From: Novosphingobium sp. UBA6722
GTDB lineage: Bacteria > Pseudomonadota > Alphaproteobacteria > Sphingomonadales > Sphingomonadaceae
NCBI GenBank assembly: GCA_002454125.1
Contig: DKII01000059.1
Span: 1-12,665, forward strand
DNA: 12,665 nt
Direction: 5' to 3'
Position numbers and translations under genes: made by a program
In this document: positions 7,619 to 12,665 of the stretch, in pieces
Layout: each line of letters starts with the position of its first letter
Position numbering within the stretch: position 1 is the stretch's first letter
Notes under the pieces: model-generated
Database searches by the model: none
Told to the model about the DNA's origin: nothing
The model's input: the letters and a program-made list of their open reading frames with translations, nothing else

Positions 7619-8751
7619 GCGTCAAACCATTCCAGTAGCGCTGCCATGCAATCGCGGCCAAGCTGGGCCGAGCGTTCGGGCGACCAGCCCTGCGCCGGAT
7701 CGGGCAGATCGTCGTTGTCCTTGAACGGCATTTCCAGCGTCATCGAAACCGCGCCAAAGCGTTCGGCCAGTTGGTTGGTGCTCATCGCCAGGTTGGCCCG
7801 GCCGGGGCCCGAGACCGGATAGCCCAGCTTCGTCTGGAAATCGGGCGTGCGCCGATCCAGGATCGCCTTGAACCGGTCAAACCCGCCCTGCTGCGCCGGG
7901 TTGGCCGATGGAATGCCTTCGAACCCGGCCAGGAACACCGCGGGGATCGCCTCGTCGCCGTGGACATCCATCGCGAAGTCGACGCCGGTTGCATCCATCG
8001 CGTTGCGGATCGCCAGCACCTCAGGCGATTGCTCCGCGGTGGGATTGTTCCATTCGCGGTTGAGGTTCACCCCCAGCGAATTGGTCCGCAGGTTGCCGCG
8101 CACCGAGCCATCGGGATTGGCATTGGGCACAACATGGAACGTGCAGCGCTGGCGCAGCGCCCGGCCGACCGGGTCAGCCGGATCGGTCAGGCAATCGAGC
8201 GCGCCCTCCATCCACCATTCGGCCATCGATTCGCCGGGATGCTGGCGAGCGTAGAGCCAGACCTGCTTGGGGCCCGTGCCGAAATCGAGGCAATCGATGC
8301 TGCGGCCATCATGGGTGTGGCCGAGCACGCGGTGCGAAATACCATCGGCCAGGGCCGTGCTGGCGATCAGATCCTGGTGCCGTTCCCACGAATAGGGCGC
8401 GAAATAGGCGAACCAGGCGAGATCGCCGGACGGCTGGTAACGGATCGTCAGCGTGCCGCCGTCCGCATCAGGATCATAGCTGCTGGCCGCGCGGCCCCAG
8501 TATTCGCGGTCCTCGCTGACCGCGGCGTTGTAGCCCTGCCAGCCGCCAGGATAGGCCGAGGCGGCCAGGCCCGTCAGCTTCAGCTCCAGCGCTCGCCCGG
8601 CAGCATTGCCGACGCGAAAGTGGAACCACTGGAAGAAGTCGGAATTGGTGTCCTTGCGGATCGCCAGCCGCGCCGTAGCACCGGCGATGGCGAGGACTTC
8701 GATATTGCCGCTATCGAAAGCGGCGTCGATCTGGATATCGGATGCGGTCAT
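7615..8751 (-). CDS. M14 family carboxypeptidase, cytosolic carboxypeptidase-like
   Basis: Product of 378 residues. An N-terminal beta-sandwich of about 130 residues precedes the zinc carboxypeptidase domain, the arrangement of the cytosolic carboxypeptidase (CCP/AGBL) branch of M14. Zinc ligands are H171 and E174 (QHPGES) and H264 (DVHGDE). NLNREW (229-234) and NANPDGSVRGNLRTN (210-224) are the substrate-binding loops, and E340 in TLEMPFKDN is the catalytic Glu. No signal peptide, so it should act in the cytoplasm. The natural substrate of bacterial members is not settled; cleavage of C-terminal residues from peptides or modified proteins is inferred. Its ATG overlaps the stop of the upstream lipoprotein gene as ATGA, implying translational coupling. 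The stop shares CTAG with cdd. Confidence 0.9.
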   Translation of the reverse strand: MTASDIQIDAAFDSGNIEVLAIAGATARLAIRKDTNSDFFQWFHFRVGNAAGRALELKLTGLAASAYPGGWQGYNAAVSEDREYWGRAASSYDPDADGGTLTIRYQPSGDLAWFAYFAPYSWERHQDLIASTALADGISHRVLGHTHDGRSIDCLDFGTGPKQVWLYARQHPGESMAEWWMEGALDCLTDPADPVGRALRQRCTFHVVPNANPDGSVRGNLRTNSLGVNLNREWNNPTAEQSPEVLAIRNAMDATGVDFAMDVHGDEAIPAVFLAGFEGIPSANPAQQGGFDRFKAILDRRTPDFQTKLGYPVSGPGRANLAMSTNQLAERFGAVSMTLEMPFKDNDDLPDPAQGWSPERSAQLGRDCMAALLEWFDA

Positions 8752-9341
8752 TTGACCGCGATAGTCTCACCCGATTGTCCGGGAAAGCCCTTGAACAGGG
8801 CTTCCGACATCTTTGCTGCACCCAGCGAGGTGGCGGCGAGCGGCGAACCGGTCCGGACCGTGAAACTGGCCCGCCCTTCCCACAATGCCGTGCCGCTGGC
8901 CCGGTCGCGAATGATCACGCCCAGATCGGTGCGGACCTGCTCGGACGGGCGCGGAGAAAGGTTGATCCCGATGCCCACGCCCAGGCCCGAACCATAGGAG
9001 CCAGTCGAGCCGCCGACCCCGACGCTGACTGGACTGCCCGAACGCTCAGGCCGGTAGCTTTCGCGCGACAGCCGCAGCTGCGCGACCTGGGTGCTGGCCG
9101 CGCCGGCCGGAACGGTCGAATAGCCCACCAGCGCCAACTGGCGTTCGATCGCTGCCTGATAGGCTTTCCATTCAAGCGAGGCACCATCATGGCCCGGCGC
9201 CGGCTCGACCGCGATCGTGCCCTTGCCCAGCGGCGAAATATCCTGAGCGTGGAACCGCGTCACCTCGACCGGGCCGGTCGGCGCGACGCAGCCGGCCAGG
9301 CCCAGGCTGAGGATCATGGCGGGGAGTAGTAGGCGCTTCAT
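8748..9341 (-). CDS. DUF4136-type outer-envelope lipoprotein
   Basis: Product of 197 residues starting MKRLLLPAMILSLGLAGC, with a clear lipobox LAGC and acylated C18, so a lipoprotein. The mature part has the beginning PVEVTRFHAQDISPLGKGTI, a Gly/Ser-rich stretch SVGVGGSTGSYGSGLGVGIG (106-125), and a conserved block RDRASGTALWEGRASF (145-160) followed by ALFKGFPG (181-188). I recall this as the sphingomonad form of DUF4136 lipoproteins; function unknown. The frame continues further upstream, but the lipobox and an AAAGGG about 10 bases upstream favour this ATG. The downstream carboxypeptidase gene overlaps by four bases. The upstream neighbour encodes a paralog. Confidence 0.85.
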   Translation of the reverse strand: MKRLLLPAMILSLGLAGCVAPTGPVEVTRFHAQDISPLGKGTIAVEPAPGHDGASLEWKAYQAAIERQLALVGYSTVPAGAASTQVAQLRLSRESYRPERSGSPVSVGVGGSTGSYGSGLGVGIGINLSPRPSEQVRTDLGVIIRDRASGTALWEGRASFTVRTGSPLAATSLGAAKMSEALFKGFPGQSGETIAVK

Positions 9342-9396
9342 CTGACGACCCTTTCGTGCAGCCAGTGTGAATTCGTTCCCGCCCATAGGCAAGCGC

Positions 9397-10113
9397 CTAA
9401 CGCGCAGCCAGCGGTTCGCTCGTGCGTGTGGGGAAGCCATCGAACAGCGCGGTGGCCAATCTGGTGGCAATCGCCTGGTCACCCCAGCGGCTGTCACCCT
9501 CGCGGGTTAAAATCTCGGCCCGGCCCTCCCACAGCACCTGCCCGCTCACGCGGTCGCGGATACGGGTTTCGAGCCGGGTCGAAATGAGCGCGCTGCGCGG
9601 CTTTGAGCCATCATAGCGGAGCGCGCCGCCAAAGAAGGTGCCGCGGTTGGAAACGCCGACTTCCATTGCACCGCTGAGCGGCTTGCCCTTTTGCTCGGCC
9701 GGTTCGGCTTCGCTGCGGACCAACCGCACTTCGGCAATCTGGCCGCCCGACGCAGGCCCAAGCGTATCGTAACCGGCCCCGGCCAGCTGGCTTTCGACTG
9801 CAGCCTCGAAGGTCGCGGCGATCCGGTTGTCTGGCACCGGATTCTGATCGGCCGGCCTGACCACCGCGATCGCCCCATGGCCGAGCGCGGCGGCAGCGTC
9901 ACCTTCGGCGCGGAACTGCGCGACATCGACCTTGCCCTCGCGCGCGGCGGCCGCGCGCCGCAGGGAGCGCTCCACATTGCGGCTTTCACCCCAGCGCGGC
10001 TCGTCCCAGCCTGGACCGGATGGCCCGGTCCGCTGGGCCAGCAATGTGGTTCCGGTTCCCGCCAGGGCAAGCGTGATGGCTGCGGCGGCGAGCGAGAGGC
10101 GAGTGTGCGGCAT
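9397..10113 (-). CDS. Exported DUF4136-like protein, paralog of the adjacent lipoprotein
   Basis: Product of 238 residues with a signal peptide (MPHTR, hydrophobic 7-25, likely cleavage near residue 26-27). It has no lipobox cysteine: LAGT stands where LAGC would be. The first ~45 mature residues are Arg-, Gly- and Trp-rich and have no counterpart in the neighbour. The rest matches the adjacent lipoprotein in order: GHGAIAVV for GKGTIAVE, AAVESQLAGAGYDT for AAIERQLALVGYST, RDRVSGQVLWEGRAEI (186-201) for RDRASGTALWEGRASF, and ALFDGFP for ALFKGFP. This supports an old tandem duplication. AGGGA 6 bases before ATG 10113 supports the start over upstream in-frame codons. It is 55 bases from the lipoprotein gene, so probably the first gene of a three-gene operon. 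Function unknown. Confidence 0.8.
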   Translation of the reverse strand: MPHTRLSLAAAAITLALAGTGTTLLAQRTGPSGPGWDEPRWGESRNVERSLRRAAAAREGKVDVAQFRAEGDAAAALGHGAIAVVRPADQNPVPDNRIAATFEAAVESQLAGAGYDTLGPASGGQIAEVRLVRSEAEPAEQKGKPLSGAMEVGVSNRGTFFGGALRYDGSKPRSALISTRLETRIRDRVSGQVLWEGRAEILTREGDSRWGDQAIATRLATALFDGFPTRTSEPLAAR

Positions 10114-10246
10114 GAAGATCCCTGGCAGACGAACGGGCTGCCCCCGGACCCGCTGTCGCGCGGGCAACATTGCGCGGGGCTGAATACGATTGAACGCACA
10201 CGGCGGTTAACCACTTGATCGCGCAGCTGTGCTAGGGGCGCAAACG

Positions 10247-11245
10247 ATGTCGCAGAAACTTCCCGTCCTGGTTACCGGCGGTGCCGGTTATATTGGCAGC
10301 CACGCCGTCCTCGCGCTCAAGGATGCCGGCTGGCCGGTCGCCGTGATCGACAACCTGACCACCGGCTTCCGCTTTGCCGTGCCCGATGGCGTGCCGCTTT
10401 ATGAAGGCGATATCGCCGACGCCGACCTGCTGGCCCGGATCTTCACCGAACAGGGGATCAAGGCGGTGATGCATTTCGCCGGCTCGATCATCGTGCCAGA
10501 ATCGGTCGAGAATCCGCTGAAGTACTATTCAAACAACACCGCCAAGAGCCGCGCGTTGATCGAGGCGGCGGTAACGGCCGGGGTGCCACACTTCATCTTC
10601 AGCTCGACCGCCGCGACCTATGGTGTGCCCGAGGTTTCGCCGGTTCACGAGGACAGCCCCAAGGCGCCGATCAATCCCTATGGCATGTCCAAGCTGATGA
10701 CCGAGATCATGCTGGGCGACGTGGCGAAGGCGCACCCGCTCAACTTCTGCGCGCTGCGTTATTTCAACGTGGCCGGCGCCGATCCGCAGGCCCGCACCGG
10801 CCAATCGACCGCCGGGGCAACCCACCTGATCAAGGTTGCGGTCGAAGCAGCGCTGGGCAAGCGCGCGAAGGTCGACGTGTTCGGGACCGATTTTGACACC
10901 CCCGACGGCACCGGGGTGCGCGACTACATCCATGTGATGGATCTCGCCGAAGGGCACGTCAAGGCTCTGGAACACTGCGCCGGACGGGGCGGTGTCCACG
11001 CCTACAACCTGGGCACGGGCCAGGGCCAGAGCGTGTTGCAGATGGTCGCGGCGTTCGAGGCTGCCTGCGGTCGGCCCCTTCCCTACCGGATCGAGCCACG
11101 GCGCCCCGGCGACATCGCCGAGTGCTGGGCCGATCCCGCCAAGGCCGCTCGGGAACTGGACTGGCACGCCAGCCGGGATCTCGCTGCCATGTGCGCCGAC
11201 AGCTGGCGCTGGCAGTCCGCCAACCCCAATGGTTACGAGGCGTAG
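10247..11245 (+). CDS. galE: UDP-glucose 4-epimerase, apparent hybrid gene
   Basis: GalE interconverts UDP-galactose and UDP-glucose with bound NAD in the Leloir pathway. The product from ATG 10247 has 332 residues; AGGGG a few bases upstream supports it over a GTG 18 bases earlier. Motifs: Rossmann TGGAGYIGS (10-18), NNTAKS (96-101), catalytic S120 (in SSTAATYG) and the pair Y145/K149 in NPYGMSK, RYFNVAGADP (171-180), GTGVRDYIHV (221-230), RRPGDI (285-290). All catalytic residues are present. Oddity: residues 1 to about 216 read like sphingomonad GalE (for example AGWPVAVIDNLTTGFRFAVP), while from about residue 231 (MDLAEGHVKAL, HAYNLGTGQGQSVL, SWRWQSANPNGY) the protein reads like gammaproteobacterial GalE. 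Sphingomonad relatives usually have NCGYGRGxSVLEV and a different C-terminus. galT follows after a 49-base gap. Activity is expected to be intact. Confidence 0.95.
   Translation: MSQKLPVLVTGGAGYIGSHAVLALKDAGWPVAVIDNLTTGFRFAVPDGVPLYEGDIADADLLARIFTEQGIKAVMHFAGSIIVPESVENPLKYYSNNTAKSRALIEAAVTAGVPHFIFSSTAATYGVPEVSPVHEDSPKAPINPYGMSKLMTEIMLGDVAKAHPLNFCALRYFNVAGADPQARTGQSTAGATHLIKVAVEAALGKRAKVDVFGTDFDTPDGTGVRDYIHVMDLAEGHVKALEHCAGRGGVHAYNLGTGQGQSVLQMVAAFEAACGRPLPYRIEPRRPGDIAECWADPAKAARELDWHASRDLAAMCADSWRWQSANPNGYEA
10892..10940. other. Candidate recombination or assembly breakpoint inside galE
   Basis: Here GalE changes from sphingomonad-like to gammaproteobacterial-like. The switch lies in the segment encoding DTPDGTGVRDYIHV (residues 217-230), the most conserved stretch between the two groups, where identity at DNA level can be long enough for recombination or for a false assembly join. 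The frame is kept. The position is estimated from remembered family sequences. Confidence 0.55.
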
Positions 11246-11294
11246 GCCCTGGCCTGCGCCTTCGGATGTATTCAACTCACACACTGGAGTGATG

Positions 11295-12349
11295 ATGTTC
11301 AACCCCGTTGATCACCCCCACCGCCGCTTCAACCCGCTCACCGGCCAGTACGTGCTGGTCTCCCCTCACAGGGCCAAGCGCCCCTGGCAAGGCCAGGTCG
11401 AGAAGGTGAGCCTGGCGCCGAGCCAGGCCCATGATCCCGACTGCTTCCTCTGTGCGGGCAACACCCGGGTGACCGGCGATATCAACCCCGACTATCAGGG
11501 CACCTTCGTCTTTACCAACGACTTCGCCGCCCTGATGCAGGACACCCCGGCCGCTGACGCGGCGCCGGATCCCCTGCTGAAGCTGGAAGCCGCCCGGGGC
11601 ACCAGCCGGGTCATCTGCTTCTCGCCGGATCACGGCAAGACCCTGCCCGAGCTGCCCCTGCCCGCCATCGAAGGGGTGATCACCACCTGGATGGACCAGG
11701 TGGCCGAGCTCTCTGACCAGTGGGAATGGGTCCAAGTCTTTGAAAACAAAGGCGCCGTCATGGGCTGCTCCAACCCGCACCCTCACGGCCAGCTCTGGGG
11801 CAGCGACTTCCTGCCCAACGAGATTGCCCGAGAAGAGGCGCACCAGCGCGCCTGGCTGGCCGAACACGGCCGCCCCCTGCTGCTGGACTATGTGGAGCGG
11901 GAGCTGGCGGATCGCTCCCGCATCGTGGTGGAGACGGCCCACTGGCTGGCGGTGGTGCCCTTCTGGGCGGCCTGGCCGTTCGAGACCCTGCTGCTGCCCA
12001 AGGCCCATGTCCCCTCCATGCTGGATCTCACCCGGGAACAGCAACAGGATCTGGCCATCGCGCTCAAGGAGCTCACCAGCCGCTACGACAACCTGTTCCA
12101 GTGCAGCTTCCCCTACTCCATGGGCTGGCACTTCGCCCCGCCCCGTTCCGACTGCCCCGAGGCGTGGCAACTGCACGCCCACTTCTATCCGCCCCTGCTG
12201 CGCTCCGCCACGGTGCGCAAATTCATGGTGGGCTTCGAGATGCTGGCCGAAACCCAGCGCGATCTCACCCCGGAACAGGCGGCGGAACGGCTGCGCGCCC
12301 TCAGTCCCATCCACTACAACGACCAGAACCAGGCCAACGAGGAGGCCCT

Positions 12350-12353
<4 letters not shown>
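11295..12353 (+). CDS. galT: Galactose-1-phosphate uridylyltransferase, gammaproteobacterial type
   Basis: GalT transfers UMP from UDP-glucose to galactose-1-phosphate, giving UDP-galactose and glucose-1-phosphate. The 352-residue product resembles enteric GalT along its whole length: FNPVDHPHRRFNPLTGQ at the start, DPDCFLCAGN with zinc ligands C50/C53, SPDHGKTLPEL with zinc ligand H113, and SNPHPHGQ (159-166) with zinc ligand H162 and nucleophile H164. VPFWAAWPFETLLLPKAH and MGWHFAP follow, and LRSATVRKFMVG lies near the end. Two ATGs are adjacent (11292, 11295); GGAG at 11286-11289 fits the second better. It overlaps galK as ATGA. The strong likeness to Escherichia/Aeromonas-type proteins is unlike the sphingomonad genes in most of this window and suggests that it arrived, or was joined, together with the end of galE. 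Confidence 0.96.

Positions 12354-12665
<312 letters not shown>

Noticed and set aside
7771..8997. Plus-strand reading frame of about 408 codons opposite the carboxypeptidase
   Set aside because: Crosses two minus-strand genes with clear motifs (HPGES, DVHGDE, lipobox). Its own translation has no recognisable domain.
10114..10246. Promoters in the divergent gap before galE, including the palindrome GGTTAACC at 10205-10212
   Set aside because: TTGAAC and TTGATC occur but without a -10 at acceptable spacing on either strand; the 8-bp palindrome is too short to call an operator.
11277..12314. Minus-strand reading frame of about 345 codons opposite galT, and a shorter one opposite galK
   Set aside because: Shadows of conserved galT and galK; no motif or start context supports them.

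Overview
The window is mainly a GC-rich (about 60-73% in lines counted by hand) alphaproteobacterial chromosome segment. It most resembles Sphingomonadales (Novosphingobium/Sphingopyxis-like). The basis is the family character of DnaB, the 114-aa RpoZ, a UPF0262 protein, the DUF4136-type lipoproteins and the C-terminal half of FtsH. All gene names come from reading motifs and comparing with remembered family sequences; no database search was run.

Layout: (1) the 3' part of ftsH (+) runs convergently into a DUF3667 membrane protein gene (-), with a strong hairpin between them. (2) A small secreted two-cysteine protein (+) converges on a multi-pass membrane protein (-) of lower GC. (3) rpoZ and dnaB lie on the minus strand, each with a recognisable terminator; the dnaB terminator touches a candidate rpoZ promoter. 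(4) Divergent from dnaB, a plus-strand cluster encodes a UPF0262 protein, a membrane-anchored GH25-like protein that has lost catalytic acids, and cytidine deaminase. (5) Converging on that is a minus-strand operon of two paralogous DUF4136-like envelope proteins followed by an M14 cytosolic-type carboxypeptidase, with ATGA coupling. (6) The right end is galE-galT-galK (+), three Leloir-pathway genes, with galK cut by the window edge.

The most important observation is that the window is a phylogenetic mosaic at both ends. The first ~550 bases of ftsH (AAA+ domain) look betaproteobacterial, and the rest of the gene looks sphingomonad. At the other end, galE begins as a sphingomonad-type gene and switches near 10,890-10,940, inside its most conserved stretch, to a gammaproteobacterial C-terminus. 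That continues directly into gammaproteobacterial (enteric/Aeromonas-like) galT and galK. Both switches fall inside conserved genes and keep the reading frame. This is what homologous recombination would leave, but also what a chimeric metagenome assembly would leave, and the second seems at least as likely. Anyone using this window should check that before inferring gene transfer.

I found no tRNA, rRNA, CRISPR array, transposon, prophage or recognisable defence system. No stretch longer than 300 bases lacks a gene. The core genes serve housekeeping: protein quality control, transcription, replication, pyrimidine salvage and galactose metabolism. The less understood part is the envelope set (DUF3667, small secreted protein, multi-pass membrane protein, GH25-like protein, DUF4136 pair).
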